Source: Bathymodiolus brooksi
Taxonomy: Eukaryota > Mollusca > Bivalvia > Mytilida > Modiolidae
DNA length: 64,000 nucleotides
Direction: 5' to 3'
Assembly: GCA_963680875.1 (NCBI GenBank)
Contig: OY804585.1
Coordinates: forward strand, 48,469,085 to 48,533,084
Shown here in pieces: positions 36,901 to 51,800 of the stretch. Numbering within the stretch: the first letter of the stretch is position 1; the number at the start of each line of letters is the position of its first letter. The notes below the pieces were generated by a model. That model ran no database searches. It was not told the origin of the DNA and saw nothing but the letters and a program-made list of their open reading frames with translations. The translations under genes were made by a program, and so were the position numbers.

Positions 36901-39866
36901 TGATTTGGTAGGTCGTTCCTCGCTATATTGATACTAGTAGAAAGTTAGTATTAGTATCTATGATTTGGTAGGTCGTTCCTCGCTATATTGATACTAGTAG
37001 AAAGTTAGTATTAGTATCTATGATTTGGTAGGTCGTTCCTCGCTATATTGATACTAGTAGAAAGTTAGTATTAGTATCTATGATTTGGTAGGTCGTTCCT
37101 CGCTATATTGATACTAGTAGAAAGTTAGTATTAGTATCTATGATTTGGTAGGTCGTTCCTCGCTATATTGATACTAGTAGAAAGTTAGTATTAGTATCTA
37201 TGATTTGGTAGGTCGTTCCTCGCTATATTGATACTAGTAGAAAGTTAGTATTAGTATCTATGATTTGGTAGGTCGTTCCTCGCTATATTGATACTAGTAG
37301 AAAGTTAGTATTAGTATCTATGATTTGGTAGGTCGTTCCTCGCTATATTGAAACTAGTACAAAGTTAGTATTAGTATTTATGATTGGTAGGCCGTTCCTC
37401 GCTATATTGATACTAGTAGAAAGTTAGTCTTAGTATTTATGATTTGGTAGGTCGTTCCAAGCTATATTGAAACTAGTAGAAAGTTAGTATTAGTATCTAT
37501 GATTTGGTAGGTCGTTCCTCGCTATATTGATACTAGTAGAAAGTTAGTATTAGAATATATGATTTGGTAGGTCGTTCCTCGCTATATTGATACTAGTAGA
37601 AAGTTAGTATTAGTATTTATGATTTGGTAGGTCGTTCCAAGCTATATTGATACTAGTAGAAAGTTAGTATTAGTATCCATGATTTGGTAGGTCGTTCCTC
37701 GCTATATTGATACTAGTGGAAAGTTAGTATTAGTATCTATGATTTGGTAGGTCGTTCCTCGCTATATTGATACTAGTAGAAAGTTAGTATTAGTATCTAT
37801 GATTTGGTAGGTCGTTCCTCGCTATATTGATACTAGTAGAAAGTTAGTATTAGTATCTATGATTTGGTAGGTCGTTCCTCGCTATATTGATACTAGTAGA
37901 AAGTTAGTATTAGTATCTATGATTTGGTAGGTCGTTCCTCGCTATATTGATACTAGTAGAAAGTTAGTATTAGTATCTATGATTTGGTAGGTCGTTCCTC
38001 GCTATATTGATACTAGTAGAAAGTTAGTATTAGTATCTATGATTTGGTAGGTCGTTCCTCGCTATATTGATACTAGTAGAAAGTTAGTATTAGTATCTAT
38101 GATTTGGTAGGTCGTTCCTCGCTATATTGATACTAGTAGAAAGTTAGTATTAGTATCTATGATTTGGTAGGTCGTTCCTCGCTATATTGAAACTAGTACA
38201 AAGTTAGTATTAGTATTTATGATTGGTAGGCCGTTCCTCGCTATATTGATACTAGTAGAAAGTTAGTCTTAGTATTTATGATTTGGTAGGTCGTTCCACG
38301 CTATATTGATACTAGTAGAAAGTTAGTATTAGTATCTATGATTTGGTAGGTCGTTCCTCGCTATATTGATACTAGTAGAAAGTTAGTATTAGTATATATG
38401 ATTTGGTAGGTCGTTCCTCGCTATATTGATACTAGTAGAAAGTTAGTATTAGTATTTATGATTTGGTAGGTCGTTCCAAGCTATATTGATACTAGGAGAA
38501 AGTTAGTATTAGTATCCATGATTTGGTAGGTCGTTCCTCGCTATATTGATACTAGTGGAAAGTTAGTATTAGTATCTATGATTTGGTAGGTCGTTCCTCG
38601 CTATATTGATACTAGTAGAAAGTTAGTATTAGTATCTATGATTTGGTAGGTCGTTCCTCGCTATATTGATACTAGTAGAAAGTTAGTATTAGTATCTATG
38701 ATTTGGTAGGTCGTTCCTCGCTATATTGATACTAGTAGAAAGTTAGTATTAGTATCTATGATTTGGTAGGTCGTTCCTCGCTATATTGATACTAGTAGAA
38801 AGTTAGTATTAGTATCTATGATTTGGTAGGTCGTTCCTCGCTATATTGATACTAGTAGAAAGTTAGTATTAGTATCTATGATTTGGTAGGTCGTTCCTCG
38901 CTATATTGATACTAGTAGAAAGTTAGTATTAGTATCTATGATTTGGTAGGTCGTTCCTCGCTATATTGATACTAGTAGAAAGTTAGTATTAGTATCTATG
39001 ATTTGGTAGGTCGTTCCTCGCTATATTGAAACTAGTACAAAGTTAGTATTAGTATTTATGATTGGTAGGCCGTTCCTCGCTATATTGATACTAGTAGAAA
39101 GTTAGTCTTAGTATTTATGATTTGGTAGGTCGTTCCACGCTATATTGATACTAGTAGAAAGTTAGTATTAGTATCTATGATTTGGTAGGTCGCTCCTCGC
39201 TATATTGATACTAGTAGAAAGTTAGTATTAGTATTTATGATTTGGTAGGTCGCTCCCCGCTATATTGATACTAGTAGAAAGTTAGTATTAGTATCTATGA
39301 TTTGGTAGGTCGTTCCTCGCTATATTGATACTAGTAGAAAGTTAGTATTAGTATCTATGATTTGGTAGGTCGTTGCTCGTTATATTAATACTAGTAGAAA
39401 GTTAGTATTAGTATCTATGATTTGGTAGGTCGTTCCTCGCTATATTGATACTAGTAGAAAGTTAGAATTAGTATCTATGATTTGTAGGTCGCTCCTCGCT
39501 ATATTGATACTAGTAGAAAGTTAGTATTAGTATTTATGATTTGGTAGGTCGTTCCTCGCTATATTGATACTAGTAGAAAGTTAGTATTAGTATTTATGAT
39601 TTGGTAGGTCGTTCCTCGCTATATTGATACTAGTAGAAAGTTAGTATTAGTATCTATGATTTGGTAGGTCGTTCCTCGCTATATTGATACTAGTAGAAAG
39701 TTAGTATTAGTATCTATGATTTGGTAGGTCGTTCCTCGCTATATTGATACTAGTAGAAAGCTAGTATTAGTATTTATGATTTGGTAGGTCGTTCCTCGCT
39801 ATATTGGTACTAGTAGAAAGTTGGTATTAGTATTTATGATTTGGTAGGTCGTTCCTCGCTATATTG
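33994..39866. repeat. Satellite domain II: regular 839-bp higher-order repeat
   Basis: The GAAACTAGTACAAAG monomer recurs at 33994, 34833, 35672, 36511, 37350, 38189 and 39028, six intervals of exactly 839 bp (13 monomers of 60 and one of 59). Two repeat types can be told apart by the second following monomer (CCACGC with GATACT, or CCAAGC with GAAACT). Their order is C A C C A C C, and the two A types are 2,517 bp apart, which is 3 x 839. Earlier, less regular copies are at about 31,773 and 32,615. The last repeat passes into domain III-type monomers after about 39.2 kb. Confidence 0.92.
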
Positions 39867-42800
39867 ATACTAGTAGAAAGTTAGTATTAGTATTTATGAT
39901 TTGGAAGGTCGCTCCTCGCTATATTGATACTGGTAGAAAGTTAGTATTAGTATCTATGATTGGTAGGTCGCTCCTCGCTATATTGATACTAGTAGAAAGT
40001 TAGTATTAGTATTTATGATTTGGTAGGTCGTTCCTCGCTATATTGATACTAGTAGAAAGTTAGTATTAGTATTTATGATTTGGTAGGTCGTTCCTCGCTA
40101 TATTGATACTAGTAGAAAGTTAGTATTAATATCTATGATTTGGTAGGTCGTTCCAAGCTATATTGATACTAGTAGAAAGTTAGTATTAGTATTTATGATT
40201 TGGCAGGTCGTTCCTCGCTATATTGATACTAGTAGAAAGTTAGTATTAGTATTTATGATTTGGTAGGTCGTTCCTCGCTATATTGAAACTAGTAGAAAGT
40301 TAGTATTAGTATTTATTATTGGTAGGTCGTTCCTCGCTATATTGATACTAGTAGAAAGTTAGTATTAGTATTTATGATTGGTAGGTCGCTCCAAGCTATA
40401 TTGATACTAGTAGAAAGTTAGTATTAGTATTTATGATTTGGTAGGTCGTTCCTCGCTATATTGATACTAGTAGAAAGTTAGTATTAGTATTTATGACTTG
40501 GTAGGTCGTTCCTCGCTATATTGATACTAGTAGAAAGTTAGTATTATATTTATGATTGGGTAGGTCAATCCTCGCTATATTGATATTAGTAGAAAGTTAG
40601 TATTAGTATCTATGATTGGTAGGTCGCTCCTCGCTATATTGATACTAGTAGAAAGTTAGTATTAGTATCTATGATTTGGTAGGTCGTTCCTCGCTATATT
40701 GATACTAGTAGAAAGTTAGTATTAGTATTTATGATTTGGTAGGTCGTTCCTCGCTATATTGATACTAGTAGAAGGTTAGTATTAATATCTATGATTTGGT
40801 AGGTCGTTCCAAGCTATATTGATACTAGTAGAAAGTTAGTATTAATATCTATGATTTGGTAGGTCGTTCCAAGCTATATTGATACTAGTAGAAAGTTAGT
40901 ATTAGTATTTATGATTTGGTAGGTCGTTCCTCGCTATATTGATACTAGTAGAAAGTTAGTATTAGTATTTATGATTTGGTAGGTCGTTCCTCGCTATATT
41001 GAAACTAGTAGAAAGTTAGTATTAGTATTGATGATTGATAGGTCGTTCCTCGCTATATTGATACTAGTAGAAAGTTAGTATTAGTATTTATGACTTGGTA
41101 GGTCGTTCCTCGCTATATTGATACTAGTAGAAAGTTAGTATTATATTTATGATTGGGTAGGTCGCTCCTCGCTATATTGATACTAGTAGAAAGTTAGTAT
41201 TAGTATCTATGATTGGTAGGTCGCTACTCGCTATATTGATACTAGTAGAAAGTTAGTATTAGTATTTATGATTTGGTAGGTCGTTCCTCGCTATATTGAT
41301 ACTAGTAGAAAGTTAGTATTAGTATTTATGATTTGGTAGGTCGTTCCTCGCTATATTGATACTAGTAGAAAGTTAGTATTAATATCTATGATTTGGTAGG
41401 TCGTTCCTCGCTATATTGATACTAGTAGAAAGTTAGTATTAGTATTTATGATTGGTAGGTCGTTCCTCGCTATATTGATACTAGTAGAAAGTTAGTATTA
41501 GTATTTATGATTTGGTAGGTCGTTCCTCGCTATATTGATACTAGTAGAAAGTTAGTATTAGTATTTATGATTTGGTTGGTCGTTCCTCGCTATATTGATA
41601 CTAGTAGAAAGTTAGTATTAATATCTATGATTTGGTAGGTCGTTCCAAGCTATATTGATACTAGTAGAAAGTTAGTATTAGTATTTATGATTTGGTAGGT
41701 CGTTCCTCGCTATATTGAAACTAGTAGAAAGTTAGTATTAGTATTTATGATTGGTAGGTCGTTCCAAGCTATATTGATACTAGTAGAAAGTTAGCATTAG
41801 TATTTATGATTGGTAGGTCGTTCCAAGCTATATTGATACTAGTAGAAAGTTAGTATTAGTATTTATGATTTGGTAGGTCGTTCCTCGCTATATTGATACT
41901 AGTAGAAGGTTAGTATTAATATCTATGATTTGGTAGGTCGTTCCAAGCTATATTGATACTAGTAGAAAGTTAGTATTAATATCTATGATTTGGTAGGTCG
42001 TTCCAAGCTATATTGATACTAGTAGAAAGTTAGTATTAGTATTTATGATTTGGTAGGTCGTTCCTCGCTATATTGATACTAGTAGAAAGTTAGTATTAGT
42101 ATTTATGATTTGGTAGGTCGTTCCTCGCTATATTGAAACTAGTAGAAAGTTAGTATTAGTATTGATGATTGATAGGTCGTTCCTCGCTATATTGATACTA
42201 GTAGAAAGTTAGTATTAGTATTTATGACTTGGTAGGTCGTTCCTCGCTATATTGATACTAGTAGAAAGTTAGTATTATATTTATGATTGGGTAGGTCGCT
42301 CCTCGCTATATTGATACTAGTAGAAAGTTAGTATTAGTATCTATGATTGGTAGGTCGCTACTCGCTATATTGATACTAGTAGAAAGTTAGTATTAGTATT
42401 TATGATTTGGTAGGTCGTTCCTCGCTATATTGATACTAGTAGAAAGTTAGTATTAGTATTTATGATTTGGTAGGTCGTTCCTCGCTATATTGATACTAGT
42501 AGAAAGTTAGTATTAATATCTATGATTTGGTAGGTCGTTCCTCGCTATATTGATACTAGTAGAAAGTTAGTATTAGTATTTATGATTGGTAGGTCGTTCC
42601 TCGCTATATTGATACTAGTAGAAAGTTAGTATTAGTATTTATGATTTGGTAGGTCGTTCCTCGCTATATTGATACTAGTAGAAAGTTAGTATTAGTATTT
42701 ATGATTTGGTTGGTCGTTCCTCGCTATATTGATACTAGTAGAAAGTTAGTATTAATATCTATGATTTGGTAGGTCGTTCCAAGCTATATTGATACTAGTA

Positions 42801-45800
42801 GAAAGTTAGTATTAGTATTTATGATTTGGTAGGTCGTTCCTCGCTATATTGAAACTAGTAGAAAGTTAGTATTAGTATTTATGATTGGTAGGTCGTTCCA
42901 AGCTATATTGATACTAGTAGAAAGTTAGCATTAGTATTTATGATTGGTAGGTCGTTCCAAGCTATATTGATACTAGTAGAAAGTTAGTATTAGTATTTAT
43001 GATTTGGTAGGTCGTTCCTCGCTATATTGATACTAGTAGAAGGTTAGTATTAATATCTATGATTTGGTAGGTCGTTCCAAGCTATATTGATACTAGTAGA
43101 AAGTTAGTATTAATATCTATGATTTGGTAGGTCGTTCCAAGCTATATTGATACTAGTAGAAAGTTAGTATTAGTATTTATGATTTGGTAGGTCGTTCCTC
43201 GCTATATTGATACTAGTAGAAAGTTAGTATTAGTATTTATGATTTGGTAGGTCGTTCCTCGCTATATTGAAACTAGTAGAAAGTTAGTATTAGTATTGAT
43301 GATTGATAGGTCGTTCCTCGCTATATTGATACTAGTAGAAAGTTAGTATTAGTATTTATGACTTGGTAGGTCGTTCCTCGCTATATTGATACTAGTAGAA
43401 AGTTAGTATTATATTTATGATTGGGTAGGTCGCTCCTCGCTATATTGATACTAGTAGAAAGTTAGTATTAGTATCTATGATTGGTAGGTCGCTACTCGCT
43501 ATATTGATACTAGTAGAAAGTTAGTATTAGTATTTATGATTTGGTAGGTCGTTCCTCGCTATATTGATACTAGTAGAAAGTTAGTATTAGTATTTATGAT
43601 TTGGTAGGTCGTTCCTCGCTATATTGATACTAGTAGAAAGTTAGTATTAATATCTATGATTTGGTAGGTCGTTCCTCGCTATATTGATACTAGTAGAAAG
43701 TTAGTATTAGTATTTATGATTGGTAGGTCGTTCCTCGCTATATTGATACTAGTAGAAAGTTAGTATTAGTATTTATGATTTGGTAGGTCGTTCCTCGCTA
43801 TATTGATACTAGTAGAAAGTTAGTATTAGTATTTATGATTTGGTTGGTCGTTCCTCGCTATATTGATACTAGTAGAAAGTTAGTATTAATATCTATGATT
43901 TGGTAGGTCGTTCCAAGCTATATTGATACTAGTAGAAAGTTAGTATTAGTATTTATGATTTGGTAGGTCGTTCCTCGCTATATTGATACTAGTAGAAAGT
44001 TAGTATTAATATCTATGATTTGGTAGGTCGTTCCAAGCTATATTGATACTAGTAGAAAGTTAGTATTAGTATTTATGATTTGGCAGGTCGTTCCTCGCTA
44101 TATTGATACTAGTAGAAAGTTAGTATTAGTATTTATGATTTGGTAGGTCGTTCCTCGCTATATTGAAACTAGTAGAAAGTTAGTATTAGTATTTATTATT
44201 GGTAGGTCGTTCCTCGCTATATTGATACTAGTAGAAAGTTAGTATTAGTATTTATGATTGGTAGGTCGCTCCAAGCTATATTGATACTAGTAGAAAGTTA
44301 GTATTAGTATTTATGATTTGGTAGGTCGTTCCTCGCTATATTGATACTAGTAGAAAGTTAGTATTAGTATTTATGACTTGGTAGGTCGTTCCTCGCTATA
44401 TTGATACTAGTAGAAAGTTAGTATTATATTTATGATTGGGTAGGTCAATCCTCGCTATATTGATATTAGTAGAAAGTTAGTATTAGTATCTATGATTGGT
44501 AGGTCGCTCCTCGCTATATTGATACTAGTAGAAAGTTAGTATTAGTATCTATGATTTGGTAGGTCGTTCCTCGCTATATTGATACTAGTAGAAAGTTAGT
44601 ATTAGTATTTATGATTTGGTAGGTCGTTCCTCGCTATATTGATACTAGTAGAAGGTTAGTATTAATATCTATGATTTGGTAGGTCGTTCCAAGCTATATT
44701 GATACTAGTAGAAAGTTAGTATTAATATCTATGATTTGGTAGGTCGTTCCAAGCTATATTGATACTAGTAGAAAGTTAGTATTAGTATTTATGATTTGGT
44801 AGGTCGTTCCTCGCTATATTGATACTAGTAGAAAGTTAGTATTAGTATTTATGATTTGGTAGGTCGTTCCTCGCTATATTGAAACTAGTAGAAAGTTAGT
44901 ATTAGTATTGATGATTGATAGGTCGTTCCTCGCTATATTGATACTAGTAGAAAGTTAGTATTAGTATTTATGACTTGGTAGGTCGTTCCTCGCTATATTG
45001 ATACTAGTAGAAAGTTAGTATTATATTTATGATTGGGTAGGTCGCTCCTCGCTATATTGATACTAGTAGAAAGTTAGTATTAGTATCTATGATTGGTAGG
45101 TCGCTACTCGCTATATTGATACTAGTAGAAAGTTAGTATTAGTATTTATGATTTGGTAGGTCGTTCCTCGCTATATTGATACTAGTAGAAAGTTAGTATT
45201 AGTATTTATGATTTGGTAGGTCGTTCCTCGCTATATTGATACTAGTAGAAAGTTAGTATTAATATCTATGATTTGGTAGGTCGTTCCTCGCTATATTGAT
45301 ACTAGTAGAAAGTTAGTATTAGTATTTATGATTGGTAGGTCGTTCCTCGCTATATTGATACTAGTAGAAAGTTAGTATTAGTATTTATGATTTGGTAGGT
45401 CGTTCCTCGCTATATTGATACTAGTAGAAAGTTAGTATTAGTATTTATGATTTGGTTGGTCGTTCCTCGCTATATTGATACTAGTAGAAAGTTAGTATTA
45501 ATATCTATGATTTGGTAGGTCGTTCCAAGCTATATTGATACTAGTAGAAAGTTAGTATTAGTATTTATGATTTGGTAGGTCGTTCCTCGCTATATTGAAA
45601 CTAGTAGAAAGTTAGTATTAGTATTTATGATTGGTAGGTCGTTCCAAGCTATATTGATACTAGTAGAAAGTTAGCATTAGTATTTATGATTGGTAGGTCG
45701 TTCCAAGCTATATTGATACTAGTAGAAAGTTAGTATTAGTATTTATGATTTGGTAGGTCGTTCCTCGCTATATTGATACTAGTAGAAGGTTAGTATTAAT

Positions 45801-48800
45801 ATCTATGATTTGGTAGGTCGTTCCAAGCTATATTGATACTAGTAGAAAGTTAGTATTAATATCTATGATTTGGTAGGTCGTTCCAAGCTATATTGATACT
45901 AGTAGAAAGTTAGTATTAGTATTTATGATTTGGTAGGTCGTTCCTCGCTATATTGATACTAGTAGAAAGTTAGTATTAGTATTTATGATTTGGTAGGTCG
46001 TTCCTCGCTATATTGAAACTAGTAGAAAGTTAGTATTAGTATTGATGATTGATAGGTCGTTCCTCGCTATATTGATACTAGTAGAAAGTTAGTATTAGTA
46101 TTTATGACTTGGTAGGTCGTTCCTCGCTATATTGATACTAGTAGAAAGTTAGTATTATATTTATGATTGGGTAGGTCGCTCCTCGCTATATTGATACTAG
46201 TAGAAAGTTAGTATTAGTATCTATGATTGGTAGGTCGCTACTCGCTATATTGATACTAGTAGAAAGTTAGTATTAGTATTTATGATTTGGTAGGTCGTTC
46301 CTCGCTATATTGATACTAGTAGAAAGTTAGTATTAGTATTTATGATTTGGTAGGTCGTTCCTCGCTATATTGATACTAGTAGAAAGTTAGTATTAATATC
46401 TATGATTTGGTAGGTCGTTCCTCGCTATATTGATACTAGTAGAAAGTTAGTATTAGTATTTATGATTGGTAGGTCGTTCCTCGCTATATTGATACTAGTA
46501 GAAAGTTAGTATTAGTATTTATGATTTGGTAGGTCGTTCCTCGCTATATTGATACTAGTAGAAAGTTAGTATTAGTATTTATGATTTGGTTGGTCGTTCC
46601 TCGCTATATTGATACTAGTAGAAAGTTAGTATTAATATCTATGATTTGGTAGGTCGTTCCAAGCTATATTGATACTAGTAGAAAGTTAGTATTAGTATTT
46701 ATGATTTGGTAGGTCGTTCCTCGCTATATTGAAACTAGTAGAAAGTTAGTATTAGTATTTATGATTGGTAGGTCGTTCCAAGCTATATTGATACTAGTAG
46801 AAAGTTAGTATTAGTATTTATGATTGGTAGGTCGTTCCAAGCTATATTGATACTAGTAGAAAGTTAGTATTAGTATTTATGATTTGGTAGGTCGTTCCTC
46901 GCTATATTGATACTAGTAGAAAGTTAGTATTAAAATCTATGATTTGGTAGGTCGTTCCAAGCTATATTGATACTAGTAGAAAGTTAGTATTAGTATTTAT
47001 GATTTGGTAGGTCGTTCCTCGCTATATTGATACTAGTAGAAAGTTAGTATTAGTATTTATGATTTGGTAGGTCGTTCCTCGCTATATTGATACTAGTAGA
47101 AAGTTAGTATTAATATCTATGATTTGGTAGGTCGTTCCTCGCTATATTGATACTAGTAGAAAGTTAGTATTAGTATTTATGATTGGTAGGTCGTTCCTCG
47201 CTATATTGATACTAGTAGAAAGTTAGTATTAGTATTTATGATTTGGTAGGTCGTTCCTCGCTATATTGATACTAGTAGAAAGTTAGTATTAGTATTTATG
47301 ATTTGGTTGGTCGTTCCTCGCTATATTGATACTAGTAGAAAGTTAGTATTAATATCTATGATTTGGTAGGTCGTTCCAAGCTATATTGATACTAGTAGAA
47401 AGTTAGTATTAGTATTTATGATTTGGTAGGTCGTTCCTCGCTATATTGAAACTAGTAGAAAGTTAGTATTAGTATTTATGATTGGTAGGTCGTTCCAAGC
47501 TATATTGATACTAGTAGAAAGTTAGCATTAGTATTTATGATTGGTAGGTCGTTCCAAGCTATATTGATACTAGTAGAAAGTTAGTATTAGTATTTATGAT
47601 TTGGTAGGTCGTTCCTCGCTATATTGATACTAGTAGAAGGTTAGTATTAATATCTATGATTTGGTAGGTCGTTCCAAGCTATATTGATACTAGTAGAAAG
47701 TTAGTATTAATATCTATGATTTGGTAGGTCGTTCCAAGCTATATTGATACTAGTAGAAAGTTAGTATTAGTATTTATGATTTGGTAGGTCGTTCCTCGCT
47801 ATATTGATACTAGTAGAAAGTTAGTATTAGTATTTATGATTTGGTAGGTCGTTCCTCGCTATATTGAAACTAGTAGAAAGTTAGTATTAGTATTGATGAT
47901 TGATAGGTCGTTCCTCGCTATATTGATACTAGTAGAAAGTTAGTATTAGTATTTATGACTTGGTAGGTCGTTCCTCGCTATATTGATACTAGTAGAAAGT
48001 TAGTATTATATTTATGATTGGGTAGGTCGCTCCTCGCTATATTGATACTAGTAGAAAGTTAGTATTAGTATCTATGATTGGTAGGTCGCTACTCGCTATA
48101 TTGATACTAGTAGAAAGTTAGTATTAGTATTTATGATTTGGTAGGTCGTTCCTCGCTATATTGATACTAGTAGAAAGTTAGTATTAGTATTTATGATTTG
48201 GTAGGTCGTTCCTCGCTATATTGATACTAGTAGAAAGTTAGTATTAATATCTATGATTTGGTAGGTCGTTCCTCGCTATATTGATACTAGTAGAAAGTTA
48301 GTATTAGTATTTATGATTGGTAGGTCGTTCCTCGCTATATTGATACTAGTAGAAAGTTAGTATTAGTATTTATGATTTGGTAGGTCGTTCCTCGCTATAT
48401 TGATACTAGTAGAAAGTTAGTATTAGTATTTATGATTTGGTTGGTCGTTCCTCGCTATATTGATACTAGTAGAAAGTTAGTATTAATATCTATGATTTGG
48501 TAGGTCGTTCCAAGCTATATTGATACTAGTAGAAAGTTAGTATTAGTATTTATGATTTGGTAGGTCGTTCCTCGCTATATTGAAACTAGTAGAAAGTTAG
48601 TATTAGTATTTATGATTGGTAGGTCGTTCCAAGCTATATTGATACTAGTAGAAAGTTAGCATTAGTATTTATGATTGGTAGGTCGTTCCAAGCTATATTG
48701 ATACTAGTAGAAAGTTAGTATTAGTATTTATGATTTGGTAGGTCGTTCCTCGCTATATTGATACTAGTAGAAGGTTAGTATTAATATCTATGATTTGGTA

Positions 48801-51800
48801 GGTCGTTCCAAGCTATATTGATACTAGTAGAAAGTTAGTATTAATATCTATGATTTGGTAGGTCGTTCCAAGCTATATTGATACTAGTAGAAAGTTAGTA
48901 TTAGTATTTATGATTTGGTAGGTCGTTCCTCGCTATATTGATACTAGTAGAAAGTTAGTATTAGTATTTATGATTTGGTAGGTCGTTCCTCGCTATATTG
49001 AAACTAGTAGAAAGTTAGTATTAGTATTGATGATTGATAGGTCGTTCCTCGCTATATTGATACTAGTAGAAAGTTAGTATTAGTATTTATGACTTGGTAG
49101 GTCGTTCCTCGCTATATTGATACTAGTAGAAAGTTAGTATTATATTTATGATTGGGTAGGTCGCTCCTCGCTATATTGATACTAGTAGAAAGTTAGTATT
49201 AGTATCTATGATTGGTAGGTCGCTACTCGCTATATTGATACTAGTAGAAAGTTAGTATTAGTATTTATGATTTGGTAGGTCGTTCCTCGCTATATTGATA
49301 CTAGTAGAAAGTTAGTATTAGTATTTATGATTTGGTAGGTCGTTCCTCGCTATATTGATACTAGTAGAAAGTTAGTATTAATATCTATGATTTGGTAGGT
49401 CGTTCCTCGCTATATTGATACTAGTAGAAAGTTAGTATTAGTATTTATGATTGGTAGGTCGTTCCTCGCTATATTGATACTAGTAGAAAGTTAGTATTAG
49501 TATTTATGATTTGGTAGGTCGTTCCTCGCTATATTGATACTAGTAGAAAGTTAGTATTAGTATTTATGATTTGGTTGGTCGTTCCTCGCTATATTGATAC
49601 TAGTAGAAAGTTAGTATTAATATCTATGATTTGGTAGGTCGTTCCAAGCTATATTGATACTAGTAGAAAGTTAGTATTAGTATTTATGATTTGGTAGGTC
49701 GTTCCTCGCTATATTGATACTAGTAGAAAGTTAGTATTAATATCTATGATTTGGTAGGTCGTTCCAAGCTATATTGATACTAGTAGAAAGTTAGTATTAG
49801 TATTTATGATTTGGCAGGTCGTTCCTCGCTATATTGATACTAGTAGAAAGTTAGTATTAGTATTTATGATTTGGTAGGTCGTTCCTCGCTATATTGAAAC
49901 TAGTAGAAAGTTAGTATTAGTATTTATTATTGGTAGGTCGTTCCTCGCTATATTGATACTAGTAGAAAGTTAGTATTAGTATTTATGATTGGTAGGTCGC
50001 TCCAAGCTATATTGATACTAGTAGAAAGTTAGTATTAGTATTTATGATTTGGTAGGTCGTTCCTCGCTATATTGATACTAGTAGAAAGTTAGTATTAGTA
50101 TTTATGACTTGGTAGGTCGTTCCTCGCTATATTGATACTAGTAGAAAGTTAGTATTATATTTATGATTGGGTAGGTCAATCCTCGCTATATTGATATTAG
50201 TAGAAAGTTAGTATTAGTATCTATGATTGGTAGGTCGCTCCTCGCTATATTGATACTAGTAGAAAGTTAGTATTAGTATCTATGATTTGGTAGGTCGTTC
50301 CTCGCTATATTGATACTAGTAGAAAGTTAGTATTAGTATTTATGATTTGGTAGGTCGTTCCTCGCTATATTGATACTAGTAGAAGGTTAGTATTAATATC
50401 TATGATTTGGTAGGTCGTTCCAAGCTATATTGATACTAGTAGAAAGTTAGTATTAATATCTATGATTTGGTAGGTCGTTCCAAGCTATATTGATACTAGT
50501 AGAAAGTTAGTATTAGTATTTATGATTTGGTAGGTCGTTCCTCGCTATATTGATACTAGTAGAAAGTTAGTATTAGTATTTATGATTTGGTAGGTCGTTC
50601 CTCGCTATATTGAAACTAGTAGAAAGTTAGTATTAGTATTGATGATTGATAGGTCGTTCCTCGCTATATTGATACTAGTAGAAAGTTAGTATTAGTATTT
50701 ATGACTTGGTAGGTCGTTCCTCGCTATATTGATACTAGTAGAAAGTTAGTATTATATTTATGATTGGGTAGGTCGCTCCTCGCTATATTGATACTAGTAG
50801 AAAGTTAGTATTAGTATCTATGATTGGTAGGTCGCTACTCGCTATATTGATACTAGTAGAAAGTTAGTATTAGTATTTATGATTTGGTAGGTCGTTCCTC
50901 GCTATATTGATACTAGTAGAAAGTTAGTATTAGTATTTATGATTTGGTAGGTCGTTCCTCGCTATATTGATACTAGTAGAAAGTTAGTATTAATATCTAT
51001 GATTTGGTAGGTCGTTCCTCGCTATATTGATACTAGTAGAAAGTTAGTATTAGTATTTATGATTGGTAGGTCGTTCCTCGCTATATTGATACTAGTAGAA
51101 AGTTAGTATTAGTATTTATGATTTGGTAGGTCGTTCCTCGCTATATTGATACTAGTAGAAAGTTAGTATTAGTATTTATGATTTGGTTGGTCGTTCCTCG
51201 CTATATTGATACTAGTAGAAAGTTAGTATTAATATCTATGATTTGGTAGGTCGTTCCAAGCTATATTGATACTAGTAGAAAGTTAGTATTAGTATTTATG
51301 ATTTGGTAGGTCGTTCCTCGCTATATTGAAACTAGTAGAAAGTTAGTATTAGTATTTATGATTGGTAGGTCGTTCCAAGCTATATTGATACTAGTAGAAA
51401 GTTAGCATTAGTATTTATGATTGGTAGGTCGTTCCAAGCTATATTGATACTAGTAGAAAGTTAGTATTAGTATTTATGATTTGGTAGGTCGTTCCTCGCT
51501 ATATTGATACTAGTAGAAGGTTAGTATTAATATCTATGATTTGGTAGGTCGTTCCAAGCTATATTGATACTAGTAGAAAGTTAGTATTAATATCTATGAT
51601 TTGGTAGGTCGTTCCAAGCTATATTGATACTAGTAGAAAGTTAGTATTAGTATTTATGATTTGGTAGGTCGTTCCTCGCTATATTGATACTAGTAGAAAG
51701 TTAGTATTAGTATTTATGATTTGGTAGGTCGTTCCTCGCTATATTGAAACTAGTAGAAAGTTAGTATTAGTATTGATGATTGATAGGTCGTTCCTCGCTA

